19,552 nucleotides of DNA from Phycisphaerae bacterium (GTDB taxonomy: Bacteria; Planctomycetota; Phycisphaerae; Phycisphaerales; Phycisphaeraceae): contig NZCH01000077.1 of assembly GCA_002688155.1 (NCBI GenBank), positions 1-19,552 on the forward strand, in the 5' to 3' direction. Positions within the stretch are counted from its first letter, which is position 1. Each line of letters begins with the position of its first letter. The position numbers and the translations under genes were made by a program. Shown piece by piece: positions 6,692 through 14,396 of this stretch. A model generated the notes under the pieces. That model was not told the DNA's origin. It was given only the letters and a program-made list of their open reading frames with translations, and did no database searches.

Positions 6692-8176
6692 TTACCGGCT
6701 TCGCTTCTTGCGCTGCTTGTACTTGGACTTGCGCCCCTTGGCCGTTGCCGGCGCCAACTGCGGTGCGGTTCCTTTTCGTGTGCCCAGTGCGGACAGGTCC
6801 ATGTTGCCCAGACCGGCCATCGCCTTGACTCTTGACATCATGCCCATGCCGGCCATCTGCTTGCTCATCTGAGCGACCAGATCGAACCCCTTGACCAGTT
6901 GCGATACCTCCTGCTGGTTGGTGCCAGACCCGCGTGAGATGCGACGTCGGCGCGAGTTGTCGAGCATGTCCGGTTCCCGGCGCTCGTGCTGCGTCATCGA
7001 TTTGATGATCGCCTCGGTCTGGTCGAGTTGGGCATCGTCCATGTCCAGGTCTTTGAGCTGGTTGCCGATGCCCGGCAGCATGCCCATCAGATTCTTCATC
7101 GAACCCATACGCCGGATCGTGCGCAACTGGTTGAGGAAATCGTCCATGGTCATCGTGCCCTTGGCCATCTTGTCCTGAAGGGCCTGCGCGTCCTCCGCGG
7201 AGACTTCCTGCTGCGCTTTTTCGACGAGACTGACGACGTCGCCCATGCCGAGGATGCGCGACGCGACGCGTTCGGGGTGAAACTCTTCGAGCGCGTCGAG
7301 GTGTTCGCCCACGCCCATGAATTTGATCGGCGCGCCGGTGATCTGTTTGACTGACAGCGCCGCGCCGCCGCGTGTGTCGGAGTCGAATTTGGTCAGGATC
7401 ACGCCGTCGAGTTCAAGTTGATCGTTGAATGCCTTGGCCGAGTTGACGGCGTCCTGGCCGGTCATTGCGTCGATGACCAGGTAAATCTGGTGCGGATTCA
7501 GCGCTGCGTTGACCTGACGCAGTTCGTTCATCAGTTGGTCATTGACATGCAGCCGGCCGGCGGTGTCGAGCACGAGCACCTGGCAATCGTTGTCGTGTGC
7601 GGCCTTCAGGGCGTTCTTGCAGACGGTCACCGCGGCTCCGACGGCCTTGCCGTATTCAGCGACCTTGTCCAACTCCGCGTAGAAGTGAACCTGGCCTGGC
7701 CCCTCGAGGTCTTTGACCTGGTTGGCCAGTGTTTCGAGCTGCTGGACGGCGGCCGGGCGCTGAAGGTCGGCGGCACACAGCATCGTGTTGCGGCCTCGCT
7801 TTTTCAGGTAGGCGGCGAGCTTGCCGCACGTGGTTGTCTTGCCCGAACCCTGCAGGCCGCACATCATCACGATCGTGGGGCCGGGGTCGACCTCCATCAG
7901 GTGTGTGTCGACCGGGCCCATCAGGTCGACCAGTTCGTCGTTGACGATCTTGATCATCAGTTGCGCGGGCTTGAGGCTTGAAAGCACCTGCGTGCCCATC
8001 GCCAGCTGCGAGACCTTTGCGATGAACGAATCAACGACTTCGTAATGCACGTCCGCTTCGAGCAGGGCGGTACGCACGTCGTCCATCGCCTCGGTGATGT
8101 TTGATTCGCTGATGCGGCCGCGGCCTGACAGCTTGCGGAACGCGTCGGAGAACTTGTCGGTCAGATTCTCGAACAT
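6692..8176 (-). CDS. ffh: Signal recognition particle protein Ffh (SRP54)
   Basis: This is the GTPase subunit of the signal recognition particle, which binds 4.5S RNA and signal sequences and docks with FtsY to deliver nascent membrane proteins. The 494-aa protein has the N domain (MFENLTDKFSDAFRKLSGRG), then the G domain: P-loop GLQGSGKTTT at 107-116, DLQRPAAVQQLETLA after residue 137, DTAGR at 204-208 and TKFDSDTRGG at 262-271 (usually TKLDGDARGG). The Met-rich M domain from about 330 holds the SRP RNA-binding signature SRRRRISRGSGT and ends in a basic tail. It starts 8 nt after the rsmD stop codon, so the two are probably one transcript. No SRP RNA gene is visible in the window. Confidence 0.97.
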   Translation of the reverse strand: MFENLTDKFSDAFRKLSGRGRISESNITEAMDDVRTALLEADVHYEVVDSFIAKVSQLAMGTQVLSSLKPAQLMIKIVNDELVDLMGPVDTHLMEVDPGPTIVMMCGLQGSGKTTTCGKLAAYLKKRGRNTMLCAADLQRPAAVQQLETLANQVKDLEGPGQVHFYAELDKVAEYGKAVGAAVTVCKNALKAAHDNDCQVLVLDTAGRLHVNDQLMNELRQVNAALNPHQIYLVIDAMTGQDAVNSAKAFNDQLELDGVILTKFDSDTRGGAALSVKQITGAPIKFMGVGEHLDALEEFHPERVASRILGMGDVVSLVEKAQQEVSAEDAQALQDKMAKGTMTMDDFLNQLRTIRRMGSMKNLMGMLPGIGNQLKDLDMDDAQLDQTEAIIKSMTQHERREPDMLDNSRRRRISRGSGTNQQEVSQLVKGFDLVAQMSKQMAGMGMMSRVKAMAGLGNMDLSALGTRKGTAPQLAPATAKGRKSKYKQRKKRSR

Positions 8177-8184
8177 GCGTCCGA

Positions 8185-8796
8185 TTATACGTCAGGCAGT
8201 TGATAAAGATGCAAGGCGGTCGATCCGTACGGGCATGTCTCGAGCGTGATCCACGGCTCGACTGGCGGCGCGGTGACCGCCGCTCGCGTGCGAATCATCA
8301 TCGTCGCCAGCGGCGCGCTTATCGTCGCGACTTGCTGGGCAATGGTGCAAATGCGCGATTTCGCTTCAGCCTCATCGGTCATGGCGTAGGGCGGGTCAAC
8401 GAAGACCAGGCCGATCGGTTTGCGCGGCGCCAGATGAGTCCAGTTGCCCGCGACGACGTCGGATTTGAGCACCGCTGCCTGACCGGTCAGCGCCAGCATA
8501 TCGAGGTTGTGCTGCAGCTTGCCCAGTGCGTCACGGTTGCGTTCGACGAACGTGCAGTGCGTGGCGCCGCGCGACAGTGCTTCGAGGCCGAGGCTGCCCG
8601 TACCGGCGAAGACGTCGAGCACGTTCAGCGCCACGCCGGTTTCACCGTCGGCCGGTTCAACCTCATCAAACACCTGCATCGCCCATAGCCGGTCGAACAT
8701 TGCCTGCTTGACGCGATCGGTGATCGGTCGTGTGACATCGGTCCCGCGTGGCGGCGCGATCGGCCGGCCTCGGTGTGTCCCCGCGATAATGCGCAT
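8185..8796 (-). CDS. rsmD: 16S rRNA (guanine(966)-N(2))-methyltransferase RsmD
   Basis: RsmD methylates N2 of G966 in 16S rRNA using SAM. The N-terminus MRIIAGTHRGRPI, followed by RPITDRVKQAMFDRL, is the family signature. SAM-binding motif I is LDVFAGTGSLGLEALSRGA, the acidic motif II is FVERN, and the amino-methyltransferase catalytic motif is DPPYA. At 203 aa the length is normal. I chose the ATG at 8796, because RsmD proteins begin exactly at MRIIAG; a GTG at 8802 is in frame. A promoter whose -10 lies only 6 nt upstream would give a leaderless or near-leaderless mRNA. It is followed by ffh after 8 nt. Confidence 0.95.
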   Translation of the reverse strand: MRIIAGTHRGRPIAPPRGTDVTRPITDRVKQAMFDRLWAMQVFDEVEPADGETGVALNVLDVFAGTGSLGLEALSRGATHCTFVERNRDALGKLQHNLDMLALTGQAAVLKSDVVAGNWTHLAPRKPIGLVFVDPPYAMTDEAEAKSRICTIAQQVATISAPLATMMIRTRAAVTAPPVEPWITLETCPYGSTALHLYQLPDV

Positions 8797-8802
8797 GCCC
8801 AC

Positions 8803-8831
8803 ATTGAACCAATGCCCGCCGCTCTTTACAA
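8803..8831 (-). promoter_or_regulatory. Candidate promoter for rsmD-ffh (overlaps the divergent promoter)
   Basis: On the minus strand TTGTAA (8831-8826) and TTCAAT (8808-8803) are separated by exactly 17 bp. The -10 is 6 nt from the rsmD ATG, so transcription would start at or next to the start codon. The hexamers are nearly the mirror image of the plus-strand promoter. Confidence 0.4.
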
Positions 8832-8832
8832 T
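8804..8832 (+). promoter_or_regulatory. Sigma-70-type promoter for the methyltransferase gene
   Basis: TTGAAC (8804-8809) and TACAAT (8827-8832) have an ideal 17-bp spacer. The predicted start is near 8839, giving a leader of about 27 nt before the ATG at 8866. Confidence 0.6.
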
Positions 8833-8865
8833 CCGCGACCTTCAAACAGCTAACAGAAAGTCACA

Positions 8866-9678
8866 ATGGCGAACAATAAGAAAACGCTCGCGCAGCAGGC
8901 GGATAAATACGCGATGTACCTGGATTCCGTGCAGGATCCGGGACACGAAGTTGATTTTCTGAACAAGGCGTTCAAGCATGCGTACGGTCGGCGCGCGGAG
9001 GGGTTGCGCGAGGACTTCTGCGGCACCTACGCGGTCTGTTGCGAGTGGGTGAAAAGCAAGAAGCGGCATCACGCGATCGGTGTGGACATCGATCCAGAGC
9101 CGCTGGCGTGGGGCAAGCGCAATAACGAGTCGGCGCTCAAGCAGACTCAGGTGAAGCGACTGACGCTGCTTCAAGATGACGTGCGCAACGTGGCCGGCCC
9201 CAAGGCGGACGTGATCGCTGCGCAGAACTTTTCGTTTTGGTTCTTCAAGACGCGTGACGAGTTACGCACGTATTTTCGCGCTGCGCACGCGAACTTGAAA
9301 GATCAGGGTGTGCTCGTCACGGACATGATGGGCGGGCCTCAGACCTTTGAGGAAGGCCGCAAGGAACGCCGGCGCAAGAAGGGGTTCACCTACGTATGGG
9401 AACAGGCGAGGTTCGACCCGATCACGCACGATATCCTGTGCCACATCCACTTCGAGTTCAAGGACGGAAGCCGGCTCAAACGCGCGTTTACTTATGCGTG
9501 GCGACTGTGGTCGATCCCCGAAGTGCGCGAGTTGATGGACGAGGCCGGCTTCACGCAAACGCACGTCTATTGGGAAGGCACCGACCCGGACACCGGTGAA
9601 GGCGACAACCGATATCGCCGACGCAAGCATGCCCCCTGCGACCCCGCGTGGATTTCCTACGTTGTCGGGGTCAAGTGA
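8866..9678 (+). CDS. Class I SAM-dependent methyltransferase, substrate unknown
   Basis: This is a 270-aa Rossmann-type methyltransferase. Motif I is degenerate, with LREDFCGTYAVCCEWV at 47-62 replacing the usual glycine-rich loop; this REDFCGT variant characterises a family of uncharacterised methyltransferases. The acidic end of strand 2 is IGVDIDPEPLAWGKRN at 71-86, motif II/III is LLQDDVRN, and AQNFSFWFF corresponds to the motif IV region. The C-terminal half carries an all-beta-looking segment (HIHFEFKDGSRLKRAF) and WRLWSIPEVRELMDEAGF, typical of small-molecule methyltransferases. It has no signal peptide or membrane segment. The substrate cannot be inferred from its neighbours, which concern translation and SRP. 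No Shine-Dalgarno site is visible before the ATG. It may be cotranscribed with hisS, 118 bp downstream. Confidence 0.85.
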   Translation: MANNKKTLAQQADKYAMYLDSVQDPGHEVDFLNKAFKHAYGRRAEGLREDFCGTYAVCCEWVKSKKRHHAIGVDIDPEPLAWGKRNNESALKQTQVKRLTLLQDDVRNVAGPKADVIAAQNFSFWFFKTRDELRTYFRAAHANLKDQGVLVTDMMGGPQTFEEGRKERRRKKGFTYVWEQARFDPITHDILCHIHFEFKDGSRLKRAFTYAWRLWSIPEVRELMDEAGFTQTHVYWEGTDPDTGEGDNRYRRRKHAPCDPAWISYVVGVK

Positions 9679-9725
9679 GGAAGATCGGCAGGCGATGGCG
9701 AATCGAGCAGTCGCCAGTTCGCTAC

Positions 9726-9796
9726 AATCGCATCGAAAGCAGGCTAAATCCGAAGTCACCGATCGGAAATCTATAGATCGCAAATCGGCAGTCGCA
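9726..9796. repeat. Heptad repeat array directly abutting the hisS start codon
   Basis: From 9747 the sequence reads as 7-mers (AATCCGA, then AGTCACC, GATCGGA, AATCTAT), one extra base at 9775, then GATCGCA, AATCGGC and AGTCGCA, which ends at 9796, the base before the hisS ATG. An in-register AATCGCA also sits at 9726-9732. No Shine-Dalgarno site is present; the array occupies its place. Confidence 0.7.
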
Positions 9797-11107
9797 ATGA
9801 AGTTCACATCTCCCCGAGGCATGCGTGATTTCTACCCGCACGAAAAGGCGTGGCACAATCACTTGCTGGATACGTGGCGGCGCGTGTCGGTGCGCAACGG
9901 GTTTGAACATGTTGACGGGCCGATCTTTGAATCGCTGGATTTGTACAAGGTCAAATCCGGCGAAGGGATCGTCAGCGAATTGTTCAGTTTCCGTCGTCAG
10001 GGGGGCAAGACGGACTACGCGATTCGGCCCGAGTTCACACCGACGCTGGCGCGCATGGTCGCGCAGCGCGCCAACAGTTTGCCGACGCCGATCAAGTGGT
10101 TCAGCATCCCGAACCTGTGTCGCGCCGAGAAACCCCAGCGCGGCCGGCTTCGCGAGCACTGGCAGTGGAACGTGGACATCATGGGCCTCCAGGGCGCGGG
10201 CGCCGACGCGGAGGTGATGTTCACGGCCATCGATTTCTTTCGCGAACTAAACCTTGGCCCCGAGCACCTGCGCGTCAAGATAAGCCACCGTCAGACGGCG
10301 CGTCATATTCTGAGCAGGCTCGGTGTTGTGGATGACGACATGCTCGCCGCATTCGATTTGCTTGACAAGCGTGACAAGATCCCGCGCGAAGCGTTCGTTC
10401 AGGAGGCGGCTAAGCTCGGGCTGGACGAGGACCGTGTCCATCGCCTCGAGCAGACCACGCGGATGAAGTATCGCTGTGGCGAACTCGACCAGATGCGCCA
10501 GCAGTTGGGCATGGACGAAGATTTGCGCGACCTTGCGGCGCTTGATGAGCAGTTGCACGCGTTCGGCATCGCGCCGTGGTGCGAGTATGACCTTGGCATC
10601 GTGCGCGGATTGGCGTACTACACTGGCACGGTGTTCGAGATTCACGAGATCAGCGGCGCCGAGCGCGCCGTCGCGGGCGGCGGCCGATACGACAAGCTGA
10701 TCGAACTTTTCGGTGGCCCGTCGATTCCCGCCGTCGGGTTCGGCATGGGCGATGTTGTGATCTCGCTGGTACTCGACGACAAGAACCTGTTGCGTGACGA
10801 CGTGGCGCCCCGGCCGGACGCGTTTGTGTTCGCGTTAACGGATGCGGGCGCCAAAGCGTTGCCGGGCTACGTTGCGATGCTCCGCCGGGCGGATGTGCAC
10901 ACGCGATTCTCGTATCGAACCACGCGCAACGTCGGGCGTTTGCTCAAAGAGGCGGACGCGGTGGGGGCGCGGTATGCCGTGCTGCTTGATGACGACGTGG
11001 CCGAGGGGACGGTGCAGTTGAAGGACCTGTCAGTGGGAGGTCAGGAACCGGTGGCGATCAAGGCGGTGGCGGATTTGATTCGTAAGCGCGAGTCGGCGCA
11101 GGGGTAA
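9797..11107 (+). CDS. hisS: Histidine--tRNA ligase (HisRS)
   Basis: This class II aminoacyl-tRNA synthetase is 436 aa long. The N-terminus MKFTSPRGMRDFYPHEKAWH matches the family start, so I reject the longer frame from 9596, whose extra residues include translated heptad repeats (TDRKSIDRKSAV). Motif 2 region residues are present in FSIPNLCRAEKPQRGRLREH, followed by WQWNVDIMG (histidine-binding Gln kept, acidic residue Asp rather than Glu). The HisA signature reads VRGLAYYTGTVFE, with Ala where GLDYY is usual. Motif 3 is in AVAGGGRYDKLIELFGG. The C-terminal anticodon-binding domain (from RPDAFVFALT, about 340) is complete, which argues against the shorter HisZ paralogue. A lone TACAAT at 9723-9728 could be a -10, but I found no matching -35. 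ileS follows after 120 bp. Confidence 0.92.
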   Translation: MKFTSPRGMRDFYPHEKAWHNHLLDTWRRVSVRNGFEHVDGPIFESLDLYKVKSGEGIVSELFSFRRQGGKTDYAIRPEFTPTLARMVAQRANSLPTPIKWFSIPNLCRAEKPQRGRLREHWQWNVDIMGLQGAGADAEVMFTAIDFFRELNLGPEHLRVKISHRQTARHILSRLGVVDDDMLAAFDLLDKRDKIPREAFVQEAAKLGLDEDRVHRLEQTTRMKYRCGELDQMRQQLGMDEDLRDLAALDEQLHAFGIAPWCEYDLGIVRGLAYYTGTVFEIHEISGAERAVAGGGRYDKLIELFGGPSIPAVGFGMGDVVISLVLDDKNLLRDDVAPRPDAFVFALTDAGAKALPGYVAMLRRADVHTRFSYRTTRNVGRLLKEADAVGARYAVLLDDDVAEGTVQLKDLSVGGQEPVAIKAVADLIRKRESAQG

Positions 11108-11175
11108 GTTCCACTTTCCCATGATGTGAACATGCCGACCGGCGGGGCTTTTTTGTTCGACAAGTATTTGTTTGG

Positions 11176-11204
11176 GCAGACCCACAGATTGCATCCGTGG
11201 GCTT
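11176..11204. repeat. Hairpin element in the hisS-ileS spacer
   Basis: CCCACAGAT (11181-11189) pairs with ATCCGTGGG (11193-11201) across a 3-nt loop, with a single A/C mismatch. Its left flank and arm repeat the 15-bp sequence at 6624-6638. There is no T-run after it, so it is not a standard intrinsic terminator. Confidence 0.5.
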
Positions 11205-11227
11205 GATGCACACGGGACGTCACCACC

Positions 11228-14128
11228 ATGGCAGACACGAAGAGGCAAAATCCCAACTACAAGAAAACGCTCAACCTGCCGAAGACGGTGTTTTCGATGA
11301 AAGCGAACCTGGTGCAGAACGAGCCGGCGTCGATCAAGCGCTGGGCAAAGATGAAACTGTACGAGCGGATTCGCGAGAAGTCGGCCGGCCGACCCAGATT
11401 CGTCTTTCACGACGGACCGCCGTATGCCAATGGGTCAATTCATCTGGGGCACCTGCTCAACAAGGTGCTCAAGGATTTTGTCGTGCGTACGAAGACGATG
11501 GCGGGGTTTGACTGCCCGTACGTCCCGGGTTGGGACTGCCACGGCCTGCCGATCGAGCACAAAGTAATGCAGGAGAATCGTGCTGCGGACGCTGCCGGGG
11601 CGGGGGACCGCCCGGCGCGCTTGTCAGGTGATGCGGCCCGACGCGAAGCGGACATCGACCGTATGGCAATCCGTAAAGCATGCAAAGCGTATGCGAAAAA
11701 GTACATCAAACTCCAGAGTACGCAGATGCAGCGGTTGCTCACGCTCGCGGATTACGACCGGCCGTACCTGACTATGAGCAAGACGTACGAGGCTGCAGTG
11801 CTCGAGGTCTTTGCGGAACTGGTGGGCAAGGGTCTGGTCTACCGCGACCTCAAGCCCGTGCACTGGTCGATCGAAAACCATACGGCCCTGGCGGACGCGG
11901 AACTGGAATATTACGACCGGGAGGATACGAGCGTGTACGCGCGGTTTCCGGTTTGCACTGCCGCGGGCGAGGGCGGCACCAGCCAAGTGGACCCACTGTC
12001 TGGTGCAGACCTGTTGATCTGGACCACGACGCCGTGGACGTTGCCGGCGAATCTGGCGGTGGCCGTAAGCCCGCGGGCAACGTACGGGTCGTACAAGACG
12101 TCCGGACGACAAGTCGTCCTCGCCACCGAATTGGCAAGCAAGGTTTTATCGGCTGCGGGCGAGGCCGTGGTCGATCCCGTCCGGACCTTCACGGGCGACG
12201 AATTATGCAACGCCGTCTTGTACGACCATCCGTTTCTCGATCACCGGCAATCGCGGCCCGTTGTCGGCGCCGACTACGTCACGCTCGAAGACGGCACGGG
12301 CCTGGTCCACACCGCGCCGGGCCACGGTGTTGAGGACTATCTGACCGGCAAGGCCCACGGCTTGGACATTTACTGCCCCGTGCGCGACGACGGCACGTTC
12401 GACGACACCGCGCCCGACTGGCTGCGCGGCAAGTCGGTGTGGGAGGGCAATGACCTGGTCCTGGAGCGTTTGCGGCAGTCGGGGCACCTGTTTCACGAAG
12501 AAAAATTTACGCACAGCTACCCACATGACTGGCGTGGCAAGACGCCGGTGATTTTTCGCGCTACGGAGCAGTGGTTTGTCGGTGTTGATCAGTCGTGCGG
12601 CGGCGCGTCGCTGCGCGATCGTGCACTGGGGGTGACCGAGTCGGAGGTGCGTTTCATTCCCGAGTGGGGCCGCAACCGCATGCGTGGCATGCTCGAGTCG
12701 CGGCCGGATTGGTGTCTGTCGCGGCAGCGTGCGTGGGGGTTGCCGATCCCTGCGTTCTTTGCGCCCGAGGGTGTTGAAGGCGAGCCGCTGCTCACGGCGG
12801 CGTCGGTGCTCGCGGTCGCCGACCAGGTTCGTCAAAACGGCAGTGACTGCTGGTTCATGGCTTCGCCCGAGGAGCTACTCGCCGAGTACGACGTGTCGCA
12901 GGATCCGGACGCGCCGCAGTGGTTGAAAAATGATTCTGCGCTAAGCCGCGAGCGGCTGCGCAAAGCGGGCGACATCTTCGACGTCTGGTTCGAGTCCGGC
13001 AGTTCGTGGAACGCGGTGATCCGACAGATATTCGGCGACGACTGTTACCCCACGGACCTGTACCTGGAAGGGTCGGACCAGCACCGCGGGTGGTTTCAGT
13101 TGTCGTTGCTGCCGGCGCTTGGGGTGACGGGACAGTCGCCGTTCAAGTCGGTGCTCACGCACGGGTTCATGGTCGACAAGGACGGCCGGAAGATGTCTAA
13201 GAGTTCGGGCAATGCACTTGAGGTCGATGATCTGCTCAAGGAGTTCGGTGCCGATGCTTGCAGGTGGTGGGTCAGTTCGCTGAACTTCGAGAACGACATC
13301 AAGGTGGATCACGGTTTCTTTGCCGTTGCCGGCGAGGAGTATCGCAAAGTCCGTAACACATTACGGTTCATGCTCGGCAACCTCGGTGATTTCCAGATGT
13401 CGCGCGACAAGGTGCGTTTCGAGGACGAGGACGCGACGTCGATTGATGCGTGGGCGACGCGCGAGTTGATCAGACTGTCGGACGCAGTGCTGCCCGCGTA
13501 CGAGCAGTACGAGTTCCGCAAAGCGCACGAGGCATTGTTCAACTTCTGCAACCACACGATGTCGGCTGTGTATCTGACGGCGGTGAAGGATCGGTTGTAT
13601 TGCGATGCGGCGGATTCGCATCGGCGACGCCGCACGCAGGAGACGCTGTACCGCATTGCGGGCACGTTGATCCGAGTGCTTGCGCCGCTTATGCCGCACA
13701 CCGCCGACGAAGCGTGGACCGCTCTCGAAGGAGAAGACGCCGGGTGCGTTCACCTCAAACCATTTCAGGATATTCAATGCATGACCAACATTCCCGTCGA
13801 CGACGACTGGGACAAGGTCATGGCCTCACGTGAGGGTTGGCTAAAGACCATCGAAGAGGCGAGGCAGAAAATGGGCATCGACAATCCGCTGGATTGCGGG
13901 CTGCGCGTCGGCGACGCCGGTTTGCTTGGTAAGTTCGATTCGGTCGACCTGGCGGACATGTGCGGGATCAGTCGCGTTGAAGTGGTCGACGGCGTCGAGC
14001 CGCAGGTACTGGACCTGCGCGATCAGCCGCGTTGTGATCGGTCGTGGAAACTTGACGGCACGGTGCGAGAGCGCGACGACGGGGGGATGTTGTCCGATCG
14101 CGACGCGAAGGCGCTTGGTGCGGGCTAG
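11228..14128 (+). CDS. ileS: Isoleucine--tRNA ligase (IleRS)
   Basis: This class I synthetase charges tRNA-Ile and edits misactivated Val. The 966-aa protein has HLGH at 72-75 within DGPPYANGSIHLGH and WDCHGLPIEHKV. The editing domain carries WTTTPWTLPANLAVAV and GTGLVHTAPGHGVEDY, and KMSKS is at 655-659 in GRKMSKSSGNALEVDDLL. The anticodon-binding domain follows. The C-terminal end looks like the bacterial zinc-finger module but keeps only one of the usual four Cys: RCDRSWKLDGTV, then MLSDRDAKAL, where CxRCW and LCxRC are typical. A short insertion (DAAGAGDRPARLSGD) lies after HKVMQENRA. The ATG at 11228 has no strong Shine-Dalgarno site. Upstream are hisS and a 120-bp spacer with a hairpin element. 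Confidence 0.97.
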   Translation: MADTKRQNPNYKKTLNLPKTVFSMKANLVQNEPASIKRWAKMKLYERIREKSAGRPRFVFHDGPPYANGSIHLGHLLNKVLKDFVVRTKTMAGFDCPYVPGWDCHGLPIEHKVMQENRAADAAGAGDRPARLSGDAARREADIDRMAIRKACKAYAKKYIKLQSTQMQRLLTLADYDRPYLTMSKTYEAAVLEVFAELVGKGLVYRDLKPVHWSIENHTALADAELEYYDREDTSVYARFPVCTAAGEGGTSQVDPLSGADLLIWTTTPWTLPANLAVAVSPRATYGSYKTSGRQVVLATELASKVLSAAGEAVVDPVRTFTGDELCNAVLYDHPFLDHRQSRPVVGADYVTLEDGTGLVHTAPGHGVEDYLTGKAHGLDIYCPVRDDGTFDDTAPDWLRGKSVWEGNDLVLERLRQSGHLFHEEKFTHSYPHDWRGKTPVIFRATEQWFVGVDQSCGGASLRDRALGVTESEVRFIPEWGRNRMRGMLESRPDWCLSRQRAWGLPIPAFFAPEGVEGEPLLTAASVLAVADQVRQNGSDCWFMASPEELLAEYDVSQDPDAPQWLKNDSALSRERLRKAGDIFDVWFESGSSWNAVIRQIFGDDCYPTDLYLEGSDQHRGWFQLSLLPALGVTGQSPFKSVLTHGFMVDKDGRKMSKSSGNALEVDDLLKEFGADACRWWVSSLNFENDIKVDHGFFAVAGEEYRKVRNTLRFMLGNLGDFQMSRDKVRFEDEDATSIDAWATRELIRLSDAVLPAYEQYEFRKAHEALFNFCNHTMSAVYLTAVKDRLYCDAADSHRRRRTQETLYRIAGTLIRVLAPLMPHTADEAWTALEGEDAGCVHLKPFQDIQCMTNIPVDDDWDKVMASREGWLKTIEEARQKMGIDNPLDCGLRVGDAGLLGKFDSVDLADMCGISRVEVVDGVEPQVLDLRDQPRCDRSWKLDGTVRERDDGGMLSDRDAKALGAG

Positions 14129-14176
14129 GGGCATATCGGACATTCGGTTTTGTGGGCGGCACGTGTTTGTGAATGA

Positions 14177-14204
14177 CCCGCGCGGCAGCTTCGCAGCCGC
14201 GGGC
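14177..14204. other. GC-rich hairpin downstream of ileS
   Basis: GCGGCAGC (14182-14189) and GCAGCCGC (14193-14200) form a stem with one A/A mismatch and a TTC loop, extended outward by CCC/GGG pairing with a bulge. It lies about 50 bp after the ileS stop codon. It lacks a T-run, so termination is uncertain. The rest of the 268-bp spacer (14129-14396) shows no convincing gene. Confidence 0.4.
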
Positions 14205-14396
14205 CTGGAACAATGCAGCAGCCACGGTTTGATACTCGCCACGGCGGTCAACGACCAGCCCGACTCGCACGTCCCGATAATCGTCGCGGCCCGGCTACAC
14301 GTTGCCGTCACACCTCATCCAACCGGGCAGGCGATGTTGCTGTGACACGACATTGACCTTAACCACCGTCAGGCGAGCGCCGATGTTGCCAGTGTG

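Noticed and set aside
11134..11154. Intrinsic terminator after hisS
   Set aside because: A run of six T is present (11149-11154), but only a 3-bp stem (GCC/GGC) precedes it.
14325..14341. Sigma-54 promoter upstream of the kinase gene
   Set aside because: GGGCAG and TTGC are present, but the GG to GC distance is one base longer than the strict -24/-12 spacing.
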